From assembly GCA_012033595.1 (NCBI GenBank), contig JAAUQL010000045.1, positions 1-43,173 of the forward strand: a stretch of 43,173 bases of DNA, read 5' to 3'. Shown here piece after piece: positions 25,985-33,240 of this stretch. How positions within the stretch are numbered: position 1 is the first letter of the stretch; every line of letters starts with the position of its first letter. Below the pieces are notes generated by a model. It saw only the letters and a program-made list of their open reading frames with translations. It ran no database searches and was not told the DNA's origin. The stretch comes from Cyclobacteriaceae bacterium (lineage in GTDB: Bacteria > Bacteroidota > Bacteroidia > Cytophagales > Cyclobacteriaceae). Position numbers and translations under genes: made by a program.

Positions 25985-26428
25985 ATGAATATGAAAATCA
26001 TAAAAAATATATTGTATGGTCTCTCTATCTTGTCGCTGGCATTGTTCTACTCTTGTGGCAGCGACGACCCGAGCCCACTCGAAGACGCTACGAATAAACT
26101 GGCAAAGACTTGGGGTAATGCAACCGTAATCCTCGACGGTGCCGATGTAACAAGTCCGTCATACAGTGATTTTTCTATTACCTTCAGAGCCGACGGTAGT
26201 TATACAACCAGCGATGGTGATCCTGCCTTTAAATCAACCGGGGGGTTTTGGGCTTTTACCAATCAGTCAACATTTACCTCCATTCTGGTAGATGGGGTTA
26301 CCATGTCGGTTGTGTTAAATGAAGAAGCCACCACGCTTAAGCTGTCTTTTCTCGCTCCGGGAGCTCCTGTCGGAGCCCGGGTTTCAGGCCTGGTGGGTGA
26401 TTATATATTTGATCTCCAGGCACTTTAG
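25985..26428 (+). CDS. Small lipoprotein, lipocalin-like
   Basis: The 147-residue lipoprotein has a signal with lipobox LFYSC (Cys24). A compact beta-rich domain of roughly 115 residues follows (LAKTWGNATVILDG, FSITFRADGSYTTSDGD, GGFWAFTNQSTFTSILVD). This is the usual look of Bacteroidota lipocalin-like/DUF5004 lipoproteins. It starts 6 bp after the beta-helix gene and is followed by a strong terminator, so it is the last gene of the receptor transcript. Its role in that system is unknown; ligand binding is a guess. Confidence 0.75.
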   Translation: MNMKIIKNILYGLSILSLALFYSCGSDDPSPLEDATNKLAKTWGNATVILDGADVTSPSYSDFSITFRADGSYTTSDGDPAFKSTGGFWAFTNQSTFTSILVDGVTMSVVLNEEATTLKLSFLAPGAPVGARVSGLVGDYIFDLQAL

Positions 26429-26451
26429 TTCGTAGTTAGCATTGAAATTGC

Positions 26452-26481
26452 AAAGCAGGGTCGAAAACCCTGCTTTTTTTT
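26452..26481 (+). terminator. Strong intrinsic terminator of the receptor operon
   Basis: A 10-bp perfect stem (AAAGCAGGGT / ACCCTGCTTT) with loop CGAAA is followed by a run of Ts, 23 bp after the lipoprotein stop. It is a textbook rho-independent terminator. Confidence 0.9.
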
Positions 26482-26676
26482 AATCCTAAATTCGGCAATT
26501 ATTTTTCCGCTCTACGAGTCAATTAATCAGCGCAGCGCAAGTCATAGATTAAGCGGTATGCACTTGATCTCGGGTATTTTACTATATTCACCAGCGAATT
26601 TTTTGCAAGACGGCGCCTGAACCATTTTGGTTGGCCAGAATGGAATCTTTGCGGTACAATTTTTTTCGAAAACAGG

Positions 26677-26850
26677 CTATATGCCCATATCGGCTTCCGC
26701 CCGACCGGGCAAAAGTTTGAAGTCATCGACTGGTACCCACGCGTAAAGCACGGGATATTTGTCGGGATTGTTTTTCATATGAGGCTCCAGAACATAGTTT
26801 GCTTCGAAAAAATGAAAGGTGGGGCTTTTCTGTACCACTAGATTCTTGAT
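26677..26850 (-). pseudogene. Start-less C-terminal gene remnant
   Basis: A 57-codon open stretch on the minus strand reads like real protein (FHFFEANYVLEPHM, KYPVLYAWVPVDDFKLLPGR) and ends at TAG. A TAA lies directly upstream, there is no ATG before residue 24 and no ribosome binding site. It is best explained as the tail of a gene whose front is gone. The family was not recognised. An alternative is an open frame on the other strand (about 26555-26840, ending FEKMKGGAFLYH) that also lacks a start. Its codon choice looks less natural. Confidence 0.35.
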
Positions 26851-26891
26851 TTAAATTGAAATAATGAATCTGTACTTATATTTCTATAAAG

Positions 26892-28304
26892 ATGACCGCA
26901 TACACTAAGTTTTATTGTATCATTTCGCTCGTAATGCTGATGACCGGGTGCAACCCAAAAAGCACTCCTAATTTGAATGTTCTTTTTATCATAGTCGATG
27001 ATTTAAGGCCTGAGCTTGGTTGTTACGGGTCCACTATCGTCAAGTCCCCCCACATAGACAAGCTGGCCCATGAGAGTCTCGTCTTTGACAGAGCCTACTG
27101 TCAGGCACCCATATGTTCTCCCTCCAGAATGAGTTTTTTATCCGGGTTAAGGCCTAATGAAACTACCATTCACGACAATAACACGCCTTTGCGTCAGACG
27201 ATCGCGGATATTATTACTCTTCCGCAACATTTTAAGAACCATGGTTATCAGGCGAGGGCATTCGGAAAAGTATTCCATCAGGGAATCGGTGATTCCCTTT
27301 CCTGGGATTTTTATGACGACGGTCCAAAACATCGAAGTGTCTATCAACTTTATGAAAATACAGAGATAAATGATGTGAAAGATGGCAGCAAACGCGGCAG
27401 GCCGTACGAAGCCGCTGAAGTGGCAGACGATTACTATACCGATGGTATAATTTTGAACCGGGCCTTAGATGCTCTGGATAGCTTTGACACCGACCGCCCT
27501 TTTTTTCTTGCTATCGGTTTTCTCAAGCCTCATTTGCCTTTTCTCGCTCCCAAAAAATACTGGGATTTATATGATAATCCACGAGCAAACTATTCCCGAT
27601 ATGATGAGCCTCCTATTGGCGCACCACATTTTGCCATGAACAATGCCGGAGAACTGCGCAATTATTATGGCGTGCCGGAAGAAGGCCAAATACCGGAAGC
27701 ACTGGGAGATACCTTGTTTCACGGCTACATGGCGTGCATTAGCTATATGGACGCACAAATCGGTAAGCTCTTGGCAAAACTGGAAGAATTGCACATAAAA
27801 GAAAACACAGTCATTGTGCTAGTGGGAGACCACGGCTACAAACTTGGCGACTTCAACGATTGGTGCAAAGACACACACTATGAGTTTGACACCAGGGTGC
27901 CGCTGATTATTCATCACCCTCACATGACATCAGGCAGAACATCAAGCCTTGTTGAACTGGTAGATTTATATCCAACCCTGACAGACGCTACATCTCTGCC
28001 AGATCCGGAGCAAAAAATGTCGGGCAAAAGCCTCATGCAAATATTTGAGAATAATTCCCTCTCTGTAAAATCGGCGGCTTACAGCCAGAGACCACGAGGC
28101 ATATTGATGGGATTTTCAATAAGGACTGATCGTTTCCGGCTGGTAAAATGGGTGCATCAATCTGACTATTCCACCGTTGATTTTATTGAATTGTACGACT
28201 ACCATGAAGATCCTGTTGAATCATTGAATGTGGCCGATAGTGCTAGCTATCTGTCTGTAAGGGAAGCCATGTTGCAACAGCTCAAGGCAGAAATCGGCGT
28301 CTGA
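26892..28304 (+). CDS. Sulfatase, iduronate-2-sulfatase-like lipoprotein
   Basis: The 470-residue protein has a lipobox (VMLMTGC, Cys20) and a sulfatase fold. Metal ligands Asp36-Asp37 (FIIVDDLRP), the modification motif C75-SPSR79 (formylglycine site, cysteine type), GKVFHQG, LVGDHGYKLGD and DTRVPLIIH are all present. YCQAPICSPSRMSFLSG and the DDLRPELGCYG opening place it near the iduronate-2-sulfatase-like (S1_7) group. It needs a formylglycine-generating or anSME enzyme, not seen here. It is read separately from the receptor operon (terminator between). A weak TTG-N18-TATATTTC promoter-like pair ends only 7 bp before the ATG. Confidence 0.92.
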   Translation: MTAYTKFYCIISLVMLMTGCNPKSTPNLNVLFIIVDDLRPELGCYGSTIVKSPHIDKLAHESLVFDRAYCQAPICSPSRMSFLSGLRPNETTIHDNNTPLRQTIADIITLPQHFKNHGYQARAFGKVFHQGIGDSLSWDFYDDGPKHRSVYQLYENTEINDVKDGSKRGRPYEAAEVADDYYTDGIILNRALDALDSFDTDRPFFLAIGFLKPHLPFLAPKKYWDLYDNPRANYSRYDEPPIGAPHFAMNNAGELRNYYGVPEEGQIPEALGDTLFHGYMACISYMDAQIGKLLAKLEELHIKENTVIVLVGDHGYKLGDFNDWCKDTHYEFDTRVPLIIHHPHMTSGRTSSLVELVDLYPTLTDATSLPDPEQKMSGKSLMQIFENNSLSVKSAAYSQRPRGILMGFSIRTDRFRLVKWVHQSDYSTVDFIELYDYHEDPVESLNVADSASYLSVREAMLQQLKAEIGV

Positions 28305-28740
28305 AGTCCGCCATGGTATCATTGACAAGACATTACCGCCAGACCTGGGATAGTAATCACCATAGAAGCTGGAATGAGTAGATTGCATCATTCCGCCATC
28401 ATTCAATTTCTGCTAATGTTGCAACTATCGGACTCAGTTGATTAGCTTTTTCTGAAAGATGAGGTGGCCAGGCACTTTTTTTTCATCAAATCAAAAATTT
28501 TTTTTCCTGTAAAAAACTCTTTTTGAGCCAAAATAAAAGTAAGGTTTTGGCGTCTTTTGGAGAAGAATGGATTTTTTTAAGGTGAAATGTTAATAATTTA
28601 TTAATGGTTCCCATTACGCCATTGCATAATTGGTAATTATTTACCCCTTGGTCGAAAGTTTTACAACGAGCCTTGCTTATGCACACGTTAATTTAAAAAA
28701 TTTTAATTGCAGTTGATAATATTGATAGGAGTAATAATTT
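28305..28740. other. Non-coding AT-rich stretch after the sulfatase gene
   Basis: No open frame, repeat or clear terminator is visible. The second half has long runs of A and T. It forms the left part of a 964-bp gene-free interval whose right part contains the RNA candidate described separately. Confidence 0.5.
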
Positions 28741-28751
28741 TTTCCTATTTG

Positions 28752-28784
28752 TTGCAACCAAGTCAGAAAAAACCCGTATCTTTG
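28752..28784 (+). promoter_or_regulatory. Bacteroidota-type promoter of the small RNA
   Basis: TTG at 28752-28754 is followed after 22 bp by TATCTTTG at 28777-28784, an exact TAnnTTTG -7 box. Spacing lies in the 17-23 bp range reported for Flavobacterium. Transcription should start near 28790. No protein-coding gene lies downstream before the terminator at 28931. Confidence 0.65.
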
Positions 28785-28789
28785 CAATG

Positions 28790-28964
28790 TAGATTAATTA
28801 AAAAGGCAACCAAATATTTTAAGTCTCGTATTAGTCTAACATAGGCGGAACAAATAAAAGATTAGTTCTGCTACACTAAAGAAGAATTGTCTTAGTAGTT
28901 TTTTCATAATTTTGGGTGTTTAGGTTGAATAAAGGCGAGCTGCCAAGCTCGCCTTTGTTTTTTT
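28790..28964 (+). ncRNA. Small structured RNA candidate, possibly 6S-like
   Basis: A promoter, a folded stretch and an intrinsic terminator bound a transcript of about 175 nt with no open frame. CAACC-AAA (28807-28814) can pair with TTT-a-GGTTG (28919-28927) to close the fold. Inside, TTAGT/ACTAA (28831-28835/28875-28879) and GCGGAAC/GTTCTGC (28845-28851/28865-28871) form an upper stem, leaving large unpaired regions. The layout (closing helix, wide internal loop, apical hairpin) and size resemble 6S RNA, for which a Bacteroidota type (6S-Flavo) is known. The identity is inference; the transcript itself is well supported. Confidence 0.5.
28931..28964 (+). terminator. Strong intrinsic terminator of the small RNA
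   Basis: An 11-bp perfect stem (AAAGGCGAGCT / AGCTCGCCTTT) with loop GCCA is followed by GTTTTTTT. It is the strongest terminator in the window and has no protein gene upstream on its strand for more than 600 bp. Confidence 0.92.
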
Positions 28965-29268
28965 AAGGCCTTCCGGTTTTTTTTAAGATCCCTCTAAGCT
29001 CAAATCAATAAAATCGATGCTGGTCATTTATAGCATTGCTAATAGCTGCCTGCTCGCGCTAAACGCTTATTGAGGCTAGTCAATAAAGTCGCATTATGTG
29101 AACATTCAGCATCTCAATCTAAAGCAGCAAACCTCAAACATATGCCAATAATGTAATATTCAAAATCCCAATGGGCTTTTGATATTTGGATTTCGATCAT
29201 TATTTGTAATTCGGTGTTTGACCGGTGTGATCAGACGTTAATCAAGTACAACATTTAGCAACGCGGTA
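28965..29268. other. Gene-free stretch between the small RNA and a convergent gene
   Basis: 304 bp with no recognisable open frame, promoter or repeat. It is simply spacer between the RNA terminator and the end of the minus-strand secreted protein gene. Confidence 0.5.
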
Positions 29269-30060
29269 CTACAAATTTGGCGTATGGAAGCACTTGATGG
29301 TTTTTAGCCTTTCATTGCCGCTCACCATTATTCCACCACATTTTTGCATCGAGTTAAATCCGTCGATCCGCTCCAGCAGTGGATTATTGGTGATGCTCAA
29401 AAAGGAGATTTCCACTAATGCGTCCATTCCTGAGACGGCCACCAGTTTGGGGTTTTCCTTTATATTCAAGGGGCCTTTGATGGACGTGAGTACGGCCAAA
29501 GGTGACAGATCGACAATGTCGTTGCCTGAAATGGTCAGCGAGCCTTTGATACAGTGGTAATTGAAGGCATTGATCTGAGCTTGAGAGCTGAGCACCACAT
29601 TGTCGGGGCAAAACCTGATCGCACTGATATCGATAACCAATGTGCCATTGCGACCCATCATACCGTGGTATTCCTGCTCCTTGCCATTTTGGAAGAAGTA
29701 TTTTGCGGTACCTTTCATGGTATTGATGGTGGGCAGGTTGCCTATTGTGATGCTGCAAACAAACAGGTTGCGGTCTTCTTCACCCAGTGTCAGGTCATTG
29801 TCAAATTTGATTTTTACTTCTCTGATCTCTTCGGTCGGAAATGGAAGATTGAATGAATACTCTTCAAAAGCGCAGTTGGTATATTTTTTTCCGAGCTCTT
29901 GATCGTTGGCAAACACACTAAAGTGTGCAAAAACGCCATTGGCTTTTGTGCCTTTTGCTTTTACGATTACAACATCCGCAATGGCGGCAGTAGTGAAACT
30001 TACAAGGAAAATGCCAATCAAGGCAAAGATCCTGATTCGGTGATTTGATGCGAATTTCAT
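29269..30060 (-). CDS. Secreted protein with CBM-like and receptor-L/leucine-rich-like domains
   Basis: The 263-residue protein has a signal peptide (IFALIGIFLVSFTTAAIA). A beta-sandwich at about 29-115 opens with VVIVKAKGTKANGVFAHFSV and has IREVKIKFDND and RNLFVCSITIG. This resembles the small calcium-dependent xylan-binding (CBM60-like) domains. A second part (about 150-255) holds receptor-L-type repeats: KGSLTISGNDIVDLSPLAVL, IKGPLNIKENPKLVAVSGMD and ISFLSITNNPLLERIDGF. Both assignments are from pattern only. It could bind a glycan or surface partner. It stands alone, convergent with the RNA gene. Confidence 0.6.
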   Translation of the reverse strand: MKFASNHRIRIFALIGIFLVSFTTAAIADVVIVKAKGTKANGVFAHFSVFANDQELGKKYTNCAFEEYSFNLPFPTEEIREVKIKFDNDLTLGEEDRNLFVCSITIGNLPTINTMKGTAKYFFQNGKEQEYHGMMGRNGTLVIDISAIRFCPDNVVLSSQAQINAFNYHCIKGSLTISGNDIVDLSPLAVLTSIKGPLNIKENPKLVAVSGMDALVEISFLSITNNPLLERIDGFNSMQKCGGIMVSGNERLKTIKCFHTPNL

Positions 30061-30293
30061 GGGCTTTTGTAGTTTAGCACTTTTCCTGCTAATGAAATGA
30101 CAATCAAGTATAAATGCTGAATTTCAATAGGAAATGTGCGCACTTCTACAAGGGAAAATTTCACATTTTAGTTCCCTTTGGCTGCAATTATTGTGGTAGA
30201 AAAAGTGGCAACAACCACAGGTGACCCTACTCATTTTTCTATTCTGATGGTTTGCTGCAAGGTGAAATCGCAACGTGTTTCCAAGAGCTGGGG

Positions 30294-30327
30294 CAAAAAA
30301 AAGTTCCATTTTTTCAAATGGAACTTT
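30294..30327 (-). terminator. Intrinsic terminator of the YtxH gene
   Basis: A 12-bp perfect stem (30300-30311 with 30316-30327, arms AAAGTTCCATTT / AAATGGAACTTT) is followed on the minus strand by a run of Ts (A-run at 30295-30302). It lies 28 bp after the YtxH gene stop. Confidence 0.88.
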
Positions 30328-30355
30328 AAGCATGTTGCTGAGTCAATTTATTGTT

Positions 30356-30607
30356 TCAGCTTTTTAGTTTCACTTTGTCTTTTTGCGTTTTTAGCAATTC
30401 ATCCACGCTTTCGGAGAGGCTTTTTTTTGCCGATTCTATGGTTTCTTCTGCCAGCTCTTGCAAGTCGTCCTTAAATTGACTGGCAGTTTTGGAAATTTTT
30501 TTTCTGGTATCACTGCCCGATTCAGGGGCTATCAGCAGCCCTGCAAGCAAACCGCCCATAGCTCCAATGAAAAAACCTGTCAGTATTTTAAATGAATCTC
30601 CTTTCAT
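30356..30607 (-). CDS. YtxH domain-containing small membrane protein
   Basis: The 83-residue protein has an N-terminal glycine-rich membrane segment (ILTGFFIGAMGGLLAGLLIAP). A long amphipathic helix follows (ESGSDTRKKISKTASQFKDDLQ... ending TQKDKVKLKS). This is the YtxH (general-stress-protein-like) family, common and of unclear role. The ATG at 30607 fits the family; the longer frame adds an unrelated lysine-rich start. It is divergent from the hemerythrin gene across 232 bp and ends at its own terminator. Confidence 0.85.
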   Translation of the reverse strand: MKGDSFKILTGFFIGAMGGLLAGLLIAPESGSDTRKKISKTASQFKDDLQELAEETIESAKKSLSESVDELLKTQKDKVKLKS

Positions 30608-30670
30608 TATCTTTTTTTTTTTGGTTTGATTAAAAATTGTATGTATGAATATACGGTAAATATCAGGATT

Positions 30671-30685
30671 TTGATTAGGAATCAA
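30671..30685. promoter_or_regulatory. FNR-like inverted repeat upstream of the YtxH gene
   Basis: TTGATT-AGG-AATCAA is a perfect repeat with half-sites like the FNR/DNR consensus TTGAT...ATCAA, but the inner spacing is one base longer than the usual 4. It lies 64 bp upstream of the YtxH ATG and 84 bp from the stronger palindrome at 30769. A regulatory role is tentative. Confidence 0.25.
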
Positions 30686-30768
30686 GGCTAATAAAGTGCC
30701 TCAAACCCGATAATGGTGCAAGTAGCGACATATTTTTAGCCATTTCCACCGGCGCTATATATTTGTTT

Positions 30769-30790
30769 CCTTATGATGTGGGTCATAAGG
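30769..30790. promoter_or_regulatory. Palindromic operator upstream of the hemerythrin gene
   Basis: CCTTATGA-TGTGGG-TCATAAGG is a perfect inverted repeat with 8-bp arms and a 6-bp spacer. Its centre is 29.5 bp before the -7 box TATCTTTG (30809-30816). That places it near -41 to -43 from the expected start, the class II activator position of Crp/Fnr proteins. The site at 32637-32658 before the nos cluster shares the left arm exactly and the same geometry. Confidence 0.65.
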
Positions 30791-30808
30791 TGTGGAAAGC
30801 AACCTGGG

Positions 30809-30816
30809 TATCTTTG
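30809..30816 (+). promoter_or_regulatory. -7 box of the hemerythrin gene
   Basis: TATCTTTG is an exact TAnnTTTG match, 24 bp before the ATG at 30840. No TTG -33 box is present at normal spacing. The palindrome at 30769-30790 occupies that place, as expected for an activator-dependent promoter. Confidence 0.6.
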
Positions 30817-30839
30817 AAAAAAAATTACCATGCAGCGAT

Positions 30840-31769
30840 ATGATTGGAGATAAAGTATTGGATGTACGCGAAATCGACAAGCGACTCAGGAAGATGATGA
30901 TCTTAAACTTGTTTGATGCGCTTGCAGATGGGCAAAAGCTGGAACTAATCAGCGATCATAGCTTGGCGCCTCTCTACAAACTCTTTCAAAAAGAAAAGCA
31001 AGGTTTTTTTGAGTGGACCGACTTAGAGAACGGACCCAATGTCTGGCGAATTGCCATACTCAAAATTGAGTCACTCAACCTCACCATCAACGATATTGTC
31101 AGGCAATTTCCTTTTGCAATCGACATACTGGAAAACAATGGTATTTCATATTTTAAAAGGGGTAGTGAAAAGCTGCACGATGTCTGTGCCCATGCCGCTG
31201 CAGTATATGAGCAGATCAGGCAGACCCAGCCGTTTCTGGTCAATCCGCTAAAGACTGATTTGTGGCCAATCCATTTTACTGCCGATTATATTGTGAACAA
31301 TCATCACAGCTATGTAAAAAAATCCATCCCCGAAATAGAAAACCTCATCGATCACCTGGTGGTAGCCCATGCGGCCACGCACCCTCAACTGCCTATGATC
31401 AAAGAGCAATTTGCCTCCTTTAAAGCCGAACTGCTCGATCACCTGACCGACGAAGAAAATATTGTTTTTCCATCGTACAAAAAATTAGAGCAGCAAAGCC
31501 TGCAAAATCAGATGATGGTCGATGGATTTGATGATGCAATCAGTTGGATGAAAGAAGACCATATTCTTACGGGAAGCAGTTTGAAATCGATGCGCAACTT
31601 TTGCAACAACTATGTGGCTCCAGCCGACAGCAGCCCCGGATTTAAAATACTTTTTGAAGAATTGAAGAAATTCGAGGTAGATATGCATTTTCATATCCAC
31701 CTCGAAAATAATGTGCTTTTTGCCAAGGTAATGGACTTGCTCATCAGTATGGGTGCAGCAAAGTCCTAG
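30840..31769 (+). CDS. DUF2249/hemerythrin di-iron protein, RIC (YtfE/ScdA)-related
   Basis: The 309-residue cytoplasmic protein has an N-terminal DUF2249 domain (about 1-75: VLDVREIDKRLRK, LELISDHSLAPLYKLF). A short DUF542-like segment follows (TINDIVRQFPFAIDILENNGISYF), then a C-terminal hemerythrin HHE domain. Di-iron ligands are visible in NNHHSYVKK, HLTDEENIVFP, EDHILTGS and HIHLENNVLF. RIC proteins repair iron-sulfur centres or handle nitric oxide. The usual Cys-Cys of the DUF542 motif is replaced by Tyr-Phe here, so repair by that route is doubtful. The ATG at 30840 was chosen over the GTG at 30792, which lies upstream of the -7 box. It fits NO defence beside the nos cluster. Confidence 0.8.
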   Translation: MIGDKVLDVREIDKRLRKMMILNLFDALADGQKLELISDHSLAPLYKLFQKEKQGFFEWTDLENGPNVWRIAILKIESLNLTINDIVRQFPFAIDILENNGISYFKRGSEKLHDVCAHAAAVYEQIRQTQPFLVNPLKTDLWPIHFTADYIVNNHHSYVKKSIPEIENLIDHLVVAHAATHPQLPMIKEQFASFKAELLDHLTDEENIVFPSYKKLEQQSLQNQMMVDGFDDAISWMKEDHILTGSSLKSMRNFCNNYVAPADSSPGFKILFEELKKFEVDMHFHIHLENNVLFAKVMDLLISMGAAKS

Positions 31770-31841
31770 ATTTTTTTTGATAAATAGGCATTTCTGAAAA
31801 AATGAATAATCTTTGGGTCGTGCCCAACAGCAACTACTGAA

Positions 31842-32441
31842 ATGATTATACCCAAGGATCTACTGGTTAAAAACAAAGCTCATTTTATTGAACTCAAGAA
31901 AGATGACTTCATTTTTGAGGAGGCAGAACCGGCATCTTTTTATTTCCAGGTGATCAGTGGTACCGTAAAAATGTCGAGTTATAGTGAAAATGGTCAGGAG
32001 TTTATTCAAGGAATATTCAAAGCAGGTCAGAGCTTCGGAGAACCAGCGGTATTTGGTGATTTTCCCTATCCGAACAATGCCGTAGCTACCGAGGATGCTG
32101 AAATAGCCAAATTGCCCAAAGATGTATTTTTTAACCTGCTCAAAGAAAATTTTGATATACACAAAAAATTCAATGCCCTTTTGTCGAACAGGCTGCGCTA
32201 CAAGGCTATTTTACTCAAGGAAATATCATCCTATTGCCCTGACCATGTGATAATGACCCTGCTCAGGTACCTGCGCGACAACTCCACTGAGGCGGACAAA
32301 GCACAGTTTTATGTGCCATACACGCGGCAGCAACTTGCTGATATGACTGGCCTACGCGTAGAAACCGTGATACGTACTGTAAAAAAACTCCAGCAAGACG
32401 GCAAATTGGAGATCAGGCAGCACAAAATCTTTTTGAAATAA
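31842..32441 (+). CDS. Crp/Fnr family transcription regulator
   Basis: The 199-residue regulator has an N-terminal cyclic-nucleotide-type beta-roll (about 15-110: EPASFYFQVISGTVKMSSYS, AGQSFGEPAVFGDFPYPNNAVA). A dimer helix leads to a winged helix-turn-helix (158-199: YTRQQLADMTGLRVETVIRTVKKL). It has only one cysteine (SSYCPDH), so it is not an iron-sulfur FNR. A heme-type NO sensor like DNR, or a ligand-free form, is more likely. It lies 72 bp after the hemerythrin gene and 270 bp before nos. It is the obvious candidate to bind the two matching palindromes. Confidence 0.92.
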   Translation: MIIPKDLLVKNKAHFIELKKDDFIFEEAEPASFYFQVISGTVKMSSYSENGQEFIQGIFKAGQSFGEPAVFGDFPYPNNAVATEDAEIAKLPKDVFFNLLKENFDIHKKFNALLSNRLRYKAILLKEISSYCPDHVIMTLLRYLRDNSTEADKAQFYVPYTRQQLADMTGLRVETVIRTVKKLQQDGKLEIRQHKIFLK

Positions 32442-32636
32442 GCTACCGCGAATTCATTCATACCCAGGGTCATTGGACTAAAATGCCTTGAAGGTAAAAC
32501 CACCTCCCATCAGCTGACAATCAGGGTAAATTAATATGAAAGACCCCGCCAACATGGCTCAAATCTGCCAGCCTTGTGCGATGTGAGAGGGGGCTCCTCC
32601 ATACGGTAACACTGTCGCTATTTAGACTAATTCCAG

Positions 32637-32658
32637 CCTTATGATTCAAATCATATGT
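32637..32658. promoter_or_regulatory. Palindromic operator upstream of the nos cluster
   Basis: CCTTATGA-TTCAAA-TCATATGT has the same left arm, spacer length and TCATA right core as the operator before the hemerythrin gene. An inner perfect palindrome TATGAT-TCAA-ATCATA is also present. Its centre is 30.5 bp before the -7-like box TACCTTCG (32678-32685). This is the expected place for a Crp/Fnr activator. Confidence 0.65.
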
Positions 32659-32677
32659 GAGCGCGACCGCCATGCCA

Positions 32678-32685
32678 TACCTTCG
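32678..32685 (+). promoter_or_regulatory. -7-like box of the nos cluster
   Basis: TACCTTCG matches TAnnTTTG except for one base and lies 26 bp before the cytochrome gene ATG. Its weakness and the operator just upstream suggest activator-dependent transcription. Confidence 0.45.
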
Positions 32686-32711
32686 TAGTCAATTGTATAA
32701 CTATCGTTAAA

Positions 32712-33209
32712 ATGAAAATCTATAAAATGAAATCAAAAGGTTCATTATTGTTGGCAGTGGTGGTCGCATTGTGCATGGGCGCTTGTGGAGGCGGATCGGG
32801 AGATAAGGAGTCAAAAGGCAAATTTGCACCTCCGCCAGTAGCCAAGCCACTTACCTTCGAAGAAGCTAAAGCCGACTGGAAAAACCAAAAAGGACTCGGC
32901 CCGGTCACCAATGTGGATCTTGGGGAACTGGATGATGCGCTGGCTGCCAGAGGCAAGGAAATTTACGAACTCAAATGTACTGCATGTCACTCACCTGAAA
33001 ATGAGAAATTGGGTCCTGCACCTAAGGGAATTCTGGAAAGAAGAACTCCCGAGTGGATTATGAACATGATCCTGAATCCGGAAGAAATGGCCATGAAAGA
33101 CCCGATAGGACGAGGCTTGCTCACCAAATACAACACCGTGATGGCCAACCAGGGACTATCTCAGGATGACGCCCGTGCAGTACTGGAATATTTCAGAACA
33201 CTGAAGTAA
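32712..33209 (+). CDS. Cytochrome c lipoprotein of the nos cluster
   Basis: The 165-residue periplasmic mono-heme cytochrome c has a signal ending in lipobox CMGAC (Cys25). The heme site is C89-TA-C92-H93, and Met144 (TVMANQGL) is the likely second iron ligand. It is the first gene of the nos transcript, 31 bp before nosZ. That place suits an electron donor to N2O reductase, as in other clade II clusters where c-type cytochromes replace NosR-linked paths. A second ATG at 32727 (MKSKG) is an equally good start. Heme attachment needs the Ccs/Ccm machinery, not seen here. Confidence 0.88.
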   Translation: MKIYKMKSKGSLLLAVVVALCMGACGGGSGDKESKGKFAPPPVAKPLTFEEAKADWKNQKGLGPVTNVDLGELDDALAARGKEIYELKCTACHSPENEKLGPAPKGILERRTPEWIMNMILNPEEMAMKDPIGRGLLTKYNTVMANQGLSQDDARAVLEYFRTLK

Positions 33210-33240
33210 CAAAACCACTATTACTTAAAACTATAGAATT

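Noticed and set aside
26523-26726. 67-codon minus-strand open frame with a basic stretch
   Set aside because: Lies mostly downstream of the remnant in another frame, has a doubtful start and no family features.
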